Of a stretch of DNA of 60,283 nucleotides, positions 9,002 through 17,612 are shown one piece after another. Origin of the DNA: Enterobacterales bacterium (GTDB taxonomy: Bacteria; Pseudomonadota; Gammaproteobacteria; Enterobacterales; Enterobacteriaceae); contig BHES01000005.1 of NCBI GenBank assembly GCA_003864575.1, positions 1-60,283 on the forward strand. Direction: 5' to 3'. The notes below the pieces were generated by a model that saw only the letters and a list, made by a program, of their open reading frames with translations, made no database searches and had not been told where the DNA came from. The position numbers and the translations under genes are program-made. The first letter of the stretch is position 1, and each line of letters opens with the position of its first letter.

Positions 9002-9025
9002 ACTTATTTTATCATTAAAAAAATC
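9002..9025. promoter_or_regulatory. NagC operator, nagB side
   Basis: The left arm CTTATTTT and an A-rich right arm (TTAAAAAAAT) have the NagC form, though the core is less symmetric than in the nagE site. Aligning the TTATTT blocks puts this site 94 bp from the first one, nine helical turns, which is the E. coli looping distance as known. Confidence 0.65.
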
Positions 9026-9148
9026 TAGACGGTTTTGTGCCGCTCCGCAAACCTGAACTCTGGTTTACGCTTACAGTGATAACTTTTTGAACCACAGCTT
9101 TAGAATCCCATACAGTATATTCAAGTTCTGAAAACTAAGAGGTGTGTA

Positions 9149-9949
9149 ATGAGACTAATTCCTTTAAATAACACGACCGAAGTTGGCAAATGGGCAGCAC
9201 GTCATATTGTTGAGCGCATCGCAGCTTTCAAACCGACCGCAGAGCGTCCTTTTGTTTTAGGCCTGCCTACCGGCGGTACACCACTTGAAGCTTACAAACA
9301 CCTTGTTGCCATGCACAAAGCGGGCCAGGTTAGCTTCAAAAACGTGGTAACCTTTAACATGGATGAATATGTTGGTCTGCCGCAGGAACACCCAGAAAGC
9401 TACCATACCTTCATGTACAACAATTTCTTCAATCACGTTGATATTCCACGCGAAAATATCAACTTGCTCAACGGTAATGCACCAGACGTGAATGAAGAGT
9501 GCCGTAAATACGAAGAAAAAATTAAGTCATACGGCAAAATTCACCTGTTCATGGGTGGCGTAGGCGTTGATGGCCATATCGCTTTCAACGAACCAGCCTC
9601 TTCCCTGGCTTCACGCACCCGTATCAAAACGCTGACTCACGATACTCGTATCGCTAACTCACGTTTCTTCGATAACGATGTCTCTCAGGTACCAAAATTT
9701 GCCCTGACCGTGGGTGTGGGTACACTGCTGGACGCTGAAGAAGTGATGATTCTGGTTACCGGTCATGCTAAAGCGCAAGCGCTGGCAGCGGCTGTAGAAG
9801 GCAACATCAACCACATGTGGACCATCAGCTGCCTGCAGTTGCACGCGAAAGCGGTTGTCGTTTGTGATGAGCCTTCCACCATGGAACTGAAAGTCAAAAC
9901 TGTTAAGTACTTCCATGAGTTAGAAGCAGAAAGCATGAAAAGTCTTTAA
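9149..9949 (+). CDS. nagB: Glucosamine-6-phosphate deaminase
   Basis: NagB converts glucosamine-6-P to fructose-6-P and ammonia in the cytoplasm, the final step of amino-sugar catabolism. The 266-residue product matches the E. coli hexameric, GlcNAc-6-P-activated type in length. Visible motifs are the phosphate loop LPTGGTP at about 37-43, the catalytic region FNMDEYVGL at 69-77 (Asp72), [13 protein letters not shown] at about 135-147 with the ring-opening His143, and ARN/ART-type C-terminal helices. ATG at 9149 follows AAGAGG. It is the first gene of nagBACD. Confidence 0.98.
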   Translation: MRLIPLNNTTEVGKWAARHIVERIAAFKPTAERPFVLGLPTGGTPLEAYKHLVAMHKAGQVSFKNVVTFNMDEYVGLPQEHPESYHTFMYNNFFNHVDIPRENINLLNGNAPDVNEECRKYEEKIKSYGKIHLFMGGVGVDGHIAFNEPASSLASRTRIKTLTHDTRIANSRFFDNDVSQVPKFALTVGVGTLLDAEEVMILVTGHAKAQALAAAVEGNINHMWTISCLQLHAKAVVVCDEPSTMELKVKTVKYFHELEAESMKSL

Positions 9950-9967
9950 TTAAAAATCATGCCTAAA

Positions 9968-10006
9968 CCATTCGGATTACAGCAATGTTGGCTGTAGCCC
10001 GAATGG
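9968..10006 (+). other. Hairpin in the nagB-nagA gap
   Basis: CCATTCGG ... CCGAATGG arms with inner TTACAGC ... GCTGTAG pairing form a long stem-loop in the 84-base nagB-nagA gap. No T-run follows, so it is more likely an mRNA stability or processing structure than a terminator. Confidence 0.6.
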
Positions 10007-10033
10007 CAAAGGGCAAACGTACGAGGGGGCATG

Positions 10034-11173
10034 ATGTACGCATTGATTAACGGCCGTATCTACACCGGCCACGACGTTCTGGATAACCACGCGGTGGTTA
10101 TTGCAGACGGCAAAATCGAACGTGTTTGTCCGGTAGCAGATTTGCCGGCCAATATGGAAACCCGCGATCTGGACGGCGCACGTCTTGCTCCCGGATTCAT
10201 CGACCTGCAGCTTAACGGCTGTGGCGGCGTGCAGTTCAACGATTCACTGGAAGCTATTTCCGTTGAAACGTTAGAAATCATGCAAAAAGCGAACGAAAAA
10301 TCAGGCTGTACCAGCTATTTACCTACGCTTATTACCTGTAGCGATGAGTACATGAAGCACGGTATCAGCGTGATGCGCACCTATTTGAAAAAACACCCAA
10401 ATCAGGCGCTGGGTCTGCACTTAGAAGGGCCGTACCTCAGCCCGCTGAAAAAAGGCACCCATAACCCGATTTTCATCCGCAAGCCCGACAGCGCGATGAT
10501 CGACTATCTCTGTGCCAACGCTGATGTCATCAGCAAGGTGACGCTGGCGCCAGAGCAAGTTGAAGACAAATTTATCCATCAGTTGCACGCGGCTGGCATC
10601 ATTGTTTCCGCCGGGCATTCCAACTCGACTTACGAAGAAGCGCGTAAAGGCTTTGCCGCCGGGATCACTTTCTCCACGCACCTGTTTAACGCCATGCCGG
10701 CCATCACCGGCCGCGAACCGGGCCTGGTCAGTGCCATCTTTGATACGCCTGAAGTCTATACCGGCATCATTGTTGACGGGCACCACGTTGCCTGGGCAAA
10801 CGTTCGCAATGCTAAAAAGCTCAAAGGCGACAAACTGGTTCTGGTAACCGACGCCACGGCACCGGCCGGTGCTGACATTCAAGAGTTCATTTTTGCAGGC
10901 AAAACAATATACTATCGTGATGGACTCTGTGTAGATGAGCATGGCACCCTCAGCGGATCGGCGCTGACCATGATCGAAGCGGTACAGAACAGTGTTGAAC
11001 ACGTAGGTATTGCACTGGATGAAGCGCTGCGTATGGCTACGCTGTATGCGGCACGCGCGATGGGTGTAGACGAGCAACTCGGCACAATTGAAGCCGGAAA
11101 AGTCGCTAACCTCACCGCGTTTACGCATGATTTCAACATCACGAAAACTATCGTTAATGGTGACGAAGTTTAA
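10034..11173 (+). CDS. nagA: N-acetylglucosamine-6-phosphate deacetylase
   Basis: NagA removes acetate from GlcNAc-6-P to give glucosamine-6-P for NagB; it also clears the NagC inducer. This amidohydrolase-fold enzyme has 379 residues. The metal and substrate motifs are [11 protein letters not shown] (about 57-67), HLEGPYLS with metal Glu near 131, GHSN near 195, HLFNAMP near 216, and the catalytic Asp in [10 protein letters not shown] near 273. The second of two adjacent ATGs is chosen because it aligns with the E. coli start MYAL and gives the GAGGGGG ribosome site better spacing. Confidence 0.97.
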   Translation: MYALINGRIYTGHDVLDNHAVVIADGKIERVCPVADLPANMETRDLDGARLAPGFIDLQLNGCGGVQFNDSLEAISVETLEIMQKANEKSGCTSYLPTLITCSDEYMKHGISVMRTYLKKHPNQALGLHLEGPYLSPLKKGTHNPIFIRKPDSAMIDYLCANADVISKVTLAPEQVEDKFIHQLHAAGIIVSAGHSNSTYEEARKGFAAGITFSTHLFNAMPAITGREPGLVSAIFDTPEVYTGIIVDGHHVAWANVRNAKKLKGDKLVLVTDATAPAGADIQEFIFAGKTIYYRDGLCVDEHGTLSGSALTMIEAVQNSVEHVGIALDEALRMATLYAARAMGVDEQLGTIEAGKVANLTAFTHDFNITKTIVNGDEV

Positions 11174-11192
11174 TTGAGCGGATAAGGCATTG

Positions 11193-12413
11193 ATGACGAC
11201 TGGCGGACAGGCACAAATCGGCAACGTTGATCTGGTTAAGCAGTTAAACGGCGCGGCGGTTTACCGCCTGATTGATCAGCAGGGGCCTATTTCACGCATA
11301 CAAATTGCGGATCACAGCCAGTTGGCGCCGGCCAGCGTCACCAAAATCACACGCCAGTTATTAGAGCGCGGGCTGATCAAAGAGGTCGATCAGCAGGCTT
11401 CCACCGGAGGCCGCCGCGCCATTTCGATTATTACCGAAACCCGCCCTTTCCATACCGTTGCCATTCGTCTTGGCCGCCTTGATGCGACCATCACTCTGTA
11501 TGACCTCAGCGCCAAAGCCCTGGCGGAACAGCATTATGCCCTGCCGGAACGCACCCAGGAGACGCTGGAGAACGCCCTGATCTCCGCCATCGCCCAGTTT
11601 ATTGAGTTAAACCAGCGCAAAATCCGTGAGCTGATTGCCATCTCGGTGATCCTCCCCGGCCTGGTTGACCCGAACAAAGGTATCGTGCGTTACATGCCAC
11701 ATATCAGCGTCGGTAACTGGAAATTAGTCGATGCGCTGGAAGCAAAATTCAAAGTCACCAGTTTTGTCGGTCACGATATCCGCAGTCTGGCGTTAGCCGA
11801 GCACTATTTCGGTGCAACTCGCGACTGTCAGGACTCCATTTTGGTTCGTTTACATCGTGGTACCGGTGCCGGGATCATCGTTAACGGGCAAATTTTCCTC
11901 GGCAGCAACGGTAACGTCGGCGAGATTGGTCACATTCAGGTTGACCCTTTAGGTGAACGCTGCCACTGCGGCAACTTTGGTTGTCTGGAAACGGTAGCCG
12001 CTAACTCCGCTATTGAAAACCGTGTTCGTCATCTGCTCACCCAAGGCTATCCCAGCAAACTGACGCTGGATGATTGCTCTATCGGCACTATATGTAAGGC
12101 CGCCAACCGCAGTGACGGATTGGCCTGCGAGGTTATTGAATATGTCGGCCGCCATTTGGGCAAAGGCGTGGCGATTGCCATCAACCTGTTCAACCCGCAA
12201 AAAGTGGTCATAGCCGGAGAAATAACCGAGGCAGAAAAAGTGCTGCTGCCGGCCATCCAGAGTTGTATTAATACTCAGGTTTTAAAGGATTTCCGCCGTA
12301 ATCTGCCGATTGTGAAATCTGAACTGAATCACCAGTCTGCGATTGGCGCTTTTGCGCTGGTCAAGCGGGCTATGCTCAATGGCGTGCTGCTGCAACGTCT
12401 GATGGAAAGTTAA
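11193..12413 (+). CDS. nagC: NagC repressor of amino-sugar genes (ROK family)
   Basis: NagC is a DNA-binding repressor released by GlcNAc-6-P. The 406-residue product has an N-terminal winged helix (about 15-75, RIQIADHSQLAPASVTKITR helix-turn-helix) and a C-terminal ROK domain. That domain has ATP-fold motifs GHDIRSLALAEH, GTGAGII and the zinc cysteines in CHCGNFGCLE near 257-266. A TTG three bases upstream is in frame, but ATG at 11193 gives the E. coli-like start and follows AAGG. NagC should act on the operators at 8908-8930, 9002-9025 and 4626-4648. Confidence 0.97.
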   Translation: MTTGGQAQIGNVDLVKQLNGAAVYRLIDQQGPISRIQIADHSQLAPASVTKITRQLLERGLIKEVDQQASTGGRRAISIITETRPFHTVAIRLGRLDATITLYDLSAKALAEQHYALPERTQETLENALISAIAQFIELNQRKIRELIAISVILPGLVDPNKGIVRYMPHISVGNWKLVDALEAKFKVTSFVGHDIRSLALAEHYFGATRDCQDSILVRLHRGTGAGIIVNGQIFLGSNGNVGEIGHIQVDPLGERCHCGNFGCLETVAANSAIENRVRHLLTQGYPSKLTLDDCSIGTICKAANRSDGLACEVIEYVGRHLGKGVAIAINLFNPQKVVIAGEITEAEKVLLPAIQSCINTQVLKDFRRNLPIVKSELNHQSAIGAFALVKRAMLNGVLLQRLMES

Positions 12414-12455
12414 GGCGTGTTATATTGGCGCATTGCAAAGGATGGATGAGTTTAC

Positions 12456-13208
12456 ATGACGATTAAAAACGTAATTTGTGACATTGACGGCGTGTTGCTG
12501 CACGACAATACCCCGGTACCGGGCGCCGATCTGTTTCTCGCCCGTATTCAGGAACAGGGAATGCCGTTGGTGGTGCTGACCAACTACCCTTCGCAGACCG
12601 CACAGGACTTAGCCAATCGCTTCTCTGCCGCAGGTCTTGATGTACCCGAAAGTGCGTTTTATACCTCAGCCATGGCAACCGCTGATTTCCTTAAGCGTCA
12701 GGAAGGCAAAAAAGCCTATGTCGTTGGCGAAGGCGCGTTAATCCACGAACTGTATAAAGCCGGTTTCACTATCACCGATATCAATCCTGACTTCGTGATC
12801 GTCGGTGAAACACGCTCTTATAATTGGGACATGATTCATAAAGCGGCCTTCTTTATTGCCAATGGTGCACGCTTTATTGCCACCAATCCGGATAGCCACG
12901 GTCACGGTTTCTCGCCGGCTTGTGGTGCGCTTTGTGCTCCGATTGAAAAAATAACCGGCCGCAAACCTTTCTATGTCGGTAAGCCAAGCCCGTGGATCAT
13001 CCGCTCAGCGCTGAATAAAATGCAGGCCCATTCAGAAGAGACGGTGATCGTTGGCGATAACCTGCGAACGGATATTCTCGCCGGTTTCCAGGCCGGTCTT
13101 GACACCATTCTGGTGCTGTCAGGGGTTTCTACGCTGAATGATGTCGAAGAGATGCCTTTCCGTCCCAGCTGGATCTACCCTTCCGTTGCCGATATCGACA
13201 TTATCTGA
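12456..13208 (+). CDS. nagD: NagD HAD-superfamily nucleotidase
   Basis: This 250-residue HAD type IIA phosphatase is exactly as long as E. coli NagD, a 5'(3')-nucleotidase with preference for UMP/GMP. Motif I is DIDGVLL at about 9-15, motif II is LTNYPS near 43-48 and the GDNLRTD metal motif lies near 202-208. It is the last gene of nagBACD and follows nagC by 42 bases. Its link to amino-sugar metabolism is unclear even in E. coli; a role in metabolite repair is often proposed. Confidence 0.95.
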   Translation: MTIKNVICDIDGVLLHDNTPVPGADLFLARIQEQGMPLVVLTNYPSQTAQDLANRFSAAGLDVPESAFYTSAMATADFLKRQEGKKAYVVGEGALIHELYKAGFTITDINPDFVIVGETRSYNWDMIHKAAFFIANGARFIATNPDSHGHGFSPACGALCAPIEKITGRKPFYVGKPSPWIIRSALNKMQAHSEETVIVGDNLRTDILAGFQAGLDTILVLSGVSTLNDVEEMPFRPSWIYPSVADIDII

Positions 13209-13539
13209 CGTTTTGCCATCGGTCTGGCCGCCCGGCCAGACTCCATTTATCCCTGCCTGATATTTTCCCCTCTCTGAACTATGTCACAGGCCAGAATTCC
13301 CGATAAAATTGCATATTCAATAATTAAACTGACCTTAAACTGACAATCCGTCAAAGATCGAGCCCCACTGGCAAACTATTTTTCACAAGAACGCTAAACC
13401 ACTTGCACACTATGGTGGTTTTAACGCATTTTCTTAATCAACAACGCAGCGAAGTCGAACCTTTATTGAGAAATCGACAAAACGCTTAGCCAACACAACA
13501 AAATGACCGTCTAAGAAAAGTCGTTAGGAGAAGAGAGAT
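13209..13539 (+). promoter_or_regulatory. nagD-asnB intergenic region
   Basis: This 331-base gap begins with an 8-bp hairpin GTCTGGCC / GGCCAGAC (13222-13241) that could end nagBACD but lacks a clear T-run. It is followed by an AT-rich asnB promoter region (TTGCAC near 13402) and an AGGAGAAG ribosome site just before 13540. No other gene is seen. Confidence 0.5.
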
Positions 13540-15201
13540 ATGTGTTCAATTTTCGGTGTGCTCGATATCAAGACAGACTCCATTGAACTGCGTAAGAAAG
13601 CGCTGGAGTTGTCCCGCCTGATGCGCCACCGTGGCCCGGACTGGTCCGGCGTTTATGCCAGCGATAAAGCCATTCTGTGCCACGAACGTCTGTCGATTGT
13701 TGACGTCAACAACGGCGCGCAGCCGTTGTACAACGCCGCGCACACTCACGTATTGGCCGTCAACGGTGAAATCTACAACCATCAGGCACTGCGCGCTGAA
13801 TTAGGCGACCGCTACGAATTCCAGACCGAATCTGACTGTGAAGTGATCCTCGCGCTTTATCAGGAAAAAGGCCCTGACTTCCTCGATGAGCTGCAAGGTA
13901 TGTTTGCCTTCATTCTGTATGACACAGAAAAAGACGCCTACATGATCGGCCGTGATCACCTCGGCATCATCCCTCTTTATTATGGTCACGATGAGCATGG
14001 CAACATGTACGTGGCATCAGAGATGAAATCACTGGTACCGGTTTGCCGCACCATCAAAGAGTTCCCGGCGGGCAGTTACCTGTGGAGTCAGGACGGTGAG
14101 ATTCGTGAATACTACCGCCGTGACTGGTTTGAATACGACAACGTTAAAGACAACGTGACCGACGCCGCAGCCCTGCGTGAGGCACTGGAAGAATCAGTGA
14201 AAAGCCACCTGATGTCTGATGTGCCTTACGGCGTGTTGCTGTCAGGCGGGCTAGATTCTTCTGTGATTTCTGCCATCACCAAGAAATTCGCCGGTCGCCG
14301 CATTGAAGATAAAGACCAGAGCGAAGCCTGGTGGCCACAGCTGCACTCCTTTGCCGTCGGCCTGATTGGTTCGCCGGACCTGAAAGCAGCACAAGAAGTC
14401 GCCACGCATTTGGGTACCGTACATCATGAAATTCACTTCACCGTTCAGGAAGGTTTGGACGCTATTCGTGACGTGATTTACCACATCGAAACTTATGATG
14501 TCACGACCATTCGCGCCTCCACGCCAATGTACTTAATGTCACGTAAAATCAAAGCGATGGGTATTAAGATGGTGCTATCTGGCGAGGGAGCAGACGAAGT
14601 GTTGGGCGGTTACCTCTACTTCCATAAAGCGCCTAATGCTAAAGAGTTCCACGAAGAAACCGTGCGTAAATTATTGGCGCTGCACATGTATGACTGCGCA
14701 CGCGCTAACAAAGCGATGTCAGCCTGGGGCGTGGAAGCCCGCGTTCCTTTCCTGGATAAAAAATTCCTCGACGTGGCAATGCGTCTCAACCCGAAAGACA
14801 AGATGTGTGGCAACGGCAAAATGGAAAAACATATCCTGCGTGAATGTTTTGAATCCTATCTGCCGCACAGCGTCGCGTGGCGTCAAAAAGAACAGTTCTC
14901 TGATGGCGTAGGTTACAGCTGGATTGACACCTTAAAAGAGGTCGCCGGACAGCAAATCACCGACCAACAGCTCGAAACGGCACATTTCCGCTTCCCGTAT
15001 AACACGCCGGGTTCGAAAGAAGCGTACTTGTACCGCACTATTTTCGAAGAACTGTTCCCGATTCCCAGCGCCGCAGAATGCGTGCCTGGCGGTCCTTCCG
15101 TGGCCTGTTCTTCTGCCAAGGCTATCGAATGGGATGAGTCATTCAAGAACATGAATGATCCGTCAGGCCGTGCTGTTGGTGTGCATCAGTCAGCTTATTA
15201 A
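13540..15201 (+). CDS. asnB: Asparagine synthetase B (glutamine-hydrolysing)
   Basis: AsnB makes asparagine from aspartate, ATP and glutamine in the cytoplasm. The 553-residue product (E. coli 554) begins MCSIFGV, so Cys2 becomes the N-terminal nucleophile of the Ntn glutaminase domain (1-200, with RHRGPDWSG, VNGEIYNH and SDCE motifs). The synthetase domain follows with the ATP PPi-loop SGGLDSS near 232-238 and GEGADEVLGGY near 348. It is monocistronic with a strong terminator at 15233-15258, and its neighbours on the right are Gln tRNAs. Confidence 0.98.
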   Translation: MCSIFGVLDIKTDSIELRKKALELSRLMRHRGPDWSGVYASDKAILCHERLSIVDVNNGAQPLYNAAHTHVLAVNGEIYNHQALRAELGDRYEFQTESDCEVILALYQEKGPDFLDELQGMFAFILYDTEKDAYMIGRDHLGIIPLYYGHDEHGNMYVASEMKSLVPVCRTIKEFPAGSYLWSQDGEIREYYRRDWFEYDNVKDNVTDAAALREALEESVKSHLMSDVPYGVLLSGGLDSSVISAITKKFAGRRIEDKDQSEAWWPQLHSFAVGLIGSPDLKAAQEVATHLGTVHHEIHFTVQEGLDAIRDVIYHIETYDVTTIRASTPMYLMSRKIKAMGIKMVLSGEGADEVLGGYLYFHKAPNAKEFHEETVRKLLALHMYDCARANKAMSAWGVEARVPFLDKKFLDVAMRLNPKDKMCGNGKMEKHILRECFESYLPHSVAWRQKEQFSDGVGYSWIDTLKEVAGQQITDQQLETAHFRFPYNTPGSKEAYLYRTIFEELFPIPSAAECVPGGPSVACSSAKAIEWDESFKNMNDPSGRAVGVHQSAY

Positions 15202-15232
15202 GGCGTAATACGTCATAGGATTTGCAATCATT

Positions 15233-15258
15233 AACGGGCCTTTTCAGGCCCGTTTTTT
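15233..15258 (+). terminator. asnB intrinsic terminator
   Basis: The stem AACGGGCC / GGCCCGTT with six-base loop is followed by T-rich sequence, 31 bases after the asnB stop. Confidence 0.92.
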
Positions 15259-15363
15259 CGTGACTAAAGACCCTTAAAACACTGTGCTTTGCTGAATTTA
15301 TCGCCACACTGGTTATAAGCCAGACAAATGAAAGCTCTCAGGGCTTTTTCGTCAAAAAAGAGG

Positions 15364-15401
15364 TTGACGCAAAACGGTCAACTCCGCATAATGCGCCCCG
15401 C
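15364..15401 (+). promoter_or_regulatory. tRNA operon promoter with GC discriminator
   Basis: TTGACG, a 17-base spacer, then CATAAT (15387-15392) and a GC-rich discriminator GCGCCCCGC match a strong sigma-70 promoter of stringent type. It lies about 30 bases before the first tRNA. Confidence 0.85.
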
Positions 15402-15432
15402 AACGCCGATGAAGGTAGCGCGAAAAAAAGAT

Positions 15433-15509
15433 GGCTACGTAGCTCAGTTGGTTAGAGCACATCACTCATAATGATGGGGTCACAGGTTCGAATCCCGTCG
15501 TAGCCACCA
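15433..15509 (+). tRNA. metT: tRNA-Met(CAU), elongator
   Basis: The 77-base cloverleaf has acceptor stem GGCTACG/CGTAGCC, D-loop AGCTCAGTTGG, anticodon CAT, T-loop GGTTCGAATCC and encoded CCA. It starts the six-gene array; the name follows the E. coli metT-leuW-gln order. Confidence 0.97.
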
Positions 15510-15517
15510 TCTTTTTT

Positions 15518-15602
15518 GCGGGAGTGGCGAAATTGGTAGACGCACTAGATTTAGGTTCTAGCGCCGCAAGGTGTGCGAGTTCAAGTCTCGCCTCCCGCAC
15601 CA
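15518..15602 (+). tRNA. leuW: tRNA-Leu(UAG)
   Basis: The 85-base class II tRNA has acceptor stem GCGGGAG/CTCCCGC, a long variable arm, anticodon TAG within TTTAGGT and encoded CCA. Confidence 0.97.
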
Positions 15603-15626
15603 TTTCCAGACATCGGTAAGCGTAGT

Positions 15627-15701
15627 TGGGGTATCGCCAAGCGGTAAGGCACTGGTTTTTGATACCAGCATTCCCAGGTTCGAATCCTGGTACCCCAGCC
15701 A
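15627..15701 (+). tRNA. glnU: tRNA-Gln(UUG), copy 1
   Basis: The 75-base tRNA has acceptor TGGGGTA/TACCCCA, anticodon TTG and encoded CCA. Confidence 0.96.
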
Positions 15702-15766
15702 TTTTCTACATTCTTCTGTCTCTGGCAGGATGATAAAGAAAATACAATGTGAAGTAGTTGTACTGT

Positions 15767-15841
15767 TGGGGTATCGCCAAGCGGTAAGGCACTGGTTTTT
15801 GATACCAGCATACCCTGGTTCGAATCCAGGTACCCCAGCCA
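15767..15841 (+). tRNA. glnW: tRNA-Gln(UUG), copy 2
   Basis: The sequence is nearly identical to copy 1, differing only around the T-arm stem (ACCCTGG/CCAGGT in place of TCCCAGG/CCTGGT) and with the pairing kept by compensating changes. The anticodon is TTG. Confidence 0.96.
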
Positions 15842-15924
15842 TACTTCTCATTGATAAGCGCTTGAAATTAATTATTAAATTAGTTATTTTCTGCTTGTGA
15901 TTTTGCAGTAAGTCAGTAAAATTT

Positions 15925-16001
15925 GGCTACGTAGCTCAGCTGGTTAGAGCACATCACTCATAATGATGGGGTCACAGGTTCAAATCCCGTCGTAGCCACC
16001 A
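15925..16001 (+). tRNA. metU: tRNA-Met(CAU), elongator, copy 2
   Basis: The 77-base copy of the first tRNA-Met differs at two loop positions (D-loop AGCTCAGCTGG, T-loop GGTTCAAATCC). The anticodon is CAT and CCA is encoded. Confidence 0.96.
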
Positions 16002-16041
16002 TTTTATTGTCTGATGAGTGTTTAGATTTACCTTGTACTTT

Positions 16042-16116
16042 TGGGGTGTCGCCAAGCGGTAAGGCTCTGGTTTCTGATACCAGCATACCCAGGTTCGAAT
16101 CCTGGCACCCCAGCCA
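16042..16116 (+). tRNA. glnV: tRNA-Gln(CUG)
   Basis: The 75-base tRNA has acceptor TGGGGTG/CACCCCA and anticodon CTG. It is the only CUG-reading Gln tRNA in the array; E. coli has two at this place. Confidence 0.96.
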
Positions 16117-16122
16117 CATTAG

Positions 16123-16158
16123 AAAGGCCCGCAATTTACGTTGCGGGCCTTTTGCTTT
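16123..16158 (+). terminator. tRNA array terminator, possibly shared with ubiF
   Basis: The 12-bp stem AAAGGCCCGCAA / TTGCGGGCCTTT is followed by TGCTTTT. A-rich sequence on the left would let it also end leftward ubiF transcription. Confidence 0.9.
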
Positions 16159-16222
16159 TCTGAGTTTCACTCACTATTTCCAGGCAGGCTAACCGATGCT
16201 TCTTCGGCCAGCCTTCTCGCCG

Positions 16223-17413
16223 TTAAATCCCTAAAGCATATTTCAGCGCTTTGGTCTTCAGTGCTCCAGCCCTTTGTGCAGTCATCAGTGCCAGATTGCG
16301 CAGTACCTTCACCGGTGCTAAATCATTGCTGAATGCAGTGTAGAACAGGTCCATACCGCTTTGCATCAGCAGGTTATCCAGACGACGCTGGCGCTGATAG
16401 CGTAACAGCACGCGTTCATCACTCCAGGATTCATCGCGATCGCGGGCTTTCCCCAGCACATCCAGCAGAGCCTCAACATCACGGTACCCCAGATTCACGC
16501 CCTGCCCGGCCAGCGGATTGATGGTGTGCGCGGCGTCTCCCACCAGTGCCAACCCAGGCAGGACATACTTTTGCGCATGCCTTCGCACCAGAGGGAAAGC
16601 CCCGGCAGATAACGCCTTCACATCGCCAAGACGCCGTGGAAATGCTTTCATCACTTCGACGCTCAACTGCTGCATATTCAGCGATTGCAGATAACGAATG
16701 CGCTGCGGGCTGTCATACCACACCAACGATGCATGATTACCAGTCAGCGGCAAGAAGGCGCGCGGTCCTGACGGGAAGAACTGTTGCCAGGTGGTATCCT
16801 GATCCGGCGACGAAGTTTCAACATTAATGAGCATACAGTTCTGACGGTATTGCCAACCGTCAACGCCAATCCCCGCCAACTGGCGCACGGACGAGTTTGC
16901 TCCGTCTGCCGCAACCACCAGCTGCGCGTTGATAATTTCGCCGGTCGTTAGCTGCAATGACCAGCTTTTATCTTCATGCGAAAGTAGATGGCGCAACTTC
17001 GACGGACAAAAACGGGTGAGATTTGGTAAACCGTCAAATTGTTGCCACAGCGCCAGCTGCAGAACGTGATTTTCCACCATGAAACCCAATTCCGGCAGGC
17101 CTAATGAAGCCGCATCGAAAATCACCTCAGAGCCTTCATTCTCCCAGGTTTCCAGCCGCCGGTAAGGCGTTAAACGCATCTGTTCAACGGCGGGCCAAAC
17201 GCCGAGCTTTTGCAGAAAACGTACCGACGCGCAGCCGATAGCTGAGATACGCAAATCAATTGGTGCTGAGGCATCAAAGTCCGCCGGGCTTTCGTTTTCA
17301 ATCAGGGCAACGCTAAATCCACGCTGTGCCAGACCTAGCGCCGCTGCGGCGCCAACCATGCCGCCGCCAACGACGACCGCATCAAAGGATTTTTCAGAGT
17401 TGTTCATTTTCAT
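16223..17413 (-). CDS. ubiF: 3-demethoxyubiquinol 3-hydroxylase
   Basis: UbiF is an FAD monooxygenase that adds the C6-ring hydroxyl late in ubiquinone synthesis. The product of about 396 residues has the N-terminal Rossmann FAD motif VVGGGMVGAAAALGLAQ near 12-28, the ATG/DG motif AADGANSSVRQ near 180 and the GDAAHTINPLAGQGVNLG motif near 300, typical of the UbiH/F/I group. Starts at 17413 (MKMNN) and 17407 (MNN) are both possible; the upstream frame to 17467 is too long for the family. It diverges from miaB as in E. coli. Confidence 0.95.
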   Translation of the reverse strand: MKMNNSEKSFDAVVVGGGMVGAAAALGLAQRGFSVALIENESPADFDASAPIDLRISAIGCASVRFLQKLGVWPAVEQMRLTPYRRLETWENEGSEVIFDAASLGLPELGFMVENHVLQLALWQQFDGLPNLTRFCPSKLRHLLSHEDKSWSLQLTTGEIINAQLVVAADGANSSVRQLAGIGVDGWQYRQNCMLINVETSSPDQDTTWQQFFPSGPRAFLPLTGNHASLVWYDSPQRIRYLQSLNMQQLSVEVMKAFPRRLGDVKALSAGAFPLVRRHAQKYVLPGLALVGDAAHTINPLAGQGVNLGYRDVEALLDVLGKARDRDESWSDERVLLRYQRQRRLDNLLMQSGMDLFYTAFSNDLAPVKVLRNLALMTAQRAGALKTKALKYALGI

Positions 17414-17612
17414 CCGACTTGATAATGGAATCACTGCGCAAAGTGTACCGGATTTTTGCAGCGGCATCAGGGCCTAAGCTGCTACTGGTCACCACCTTTG
17501 TGAGGGTTTACACTATGCTTCCTTAACGTCGCCTCCGCCCTGCCCCTGATGTTTCCCTGCAGAACGGACTCAAAATTCACGTTTCTGACCCGCATTGAGT
17601 AATGACAAGCCG

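Larger units (their letters stand above)
8804..9148. promoter_or_regulatory. nagE-nagB divergent control region
   Basis: This 345-base AT-rich region holds two NagC operators, a CRP site between them and both promoters. Apart from those sites, nothing gene-like is seen. Confidence 0.85.

Noticed and set aside
9968-10006. Terminator between nagB and nagA
   Set aside because: The hairpin is real but no T-run follows, and nagA clearly continues the operon.
15466-16170. Several overlapping ORFs on both strands with repeated GFEP/GYQDSN-type peptides
   Set aside because: They are translations of the tRNA genes; the repetition comes from the tRNA sequences.
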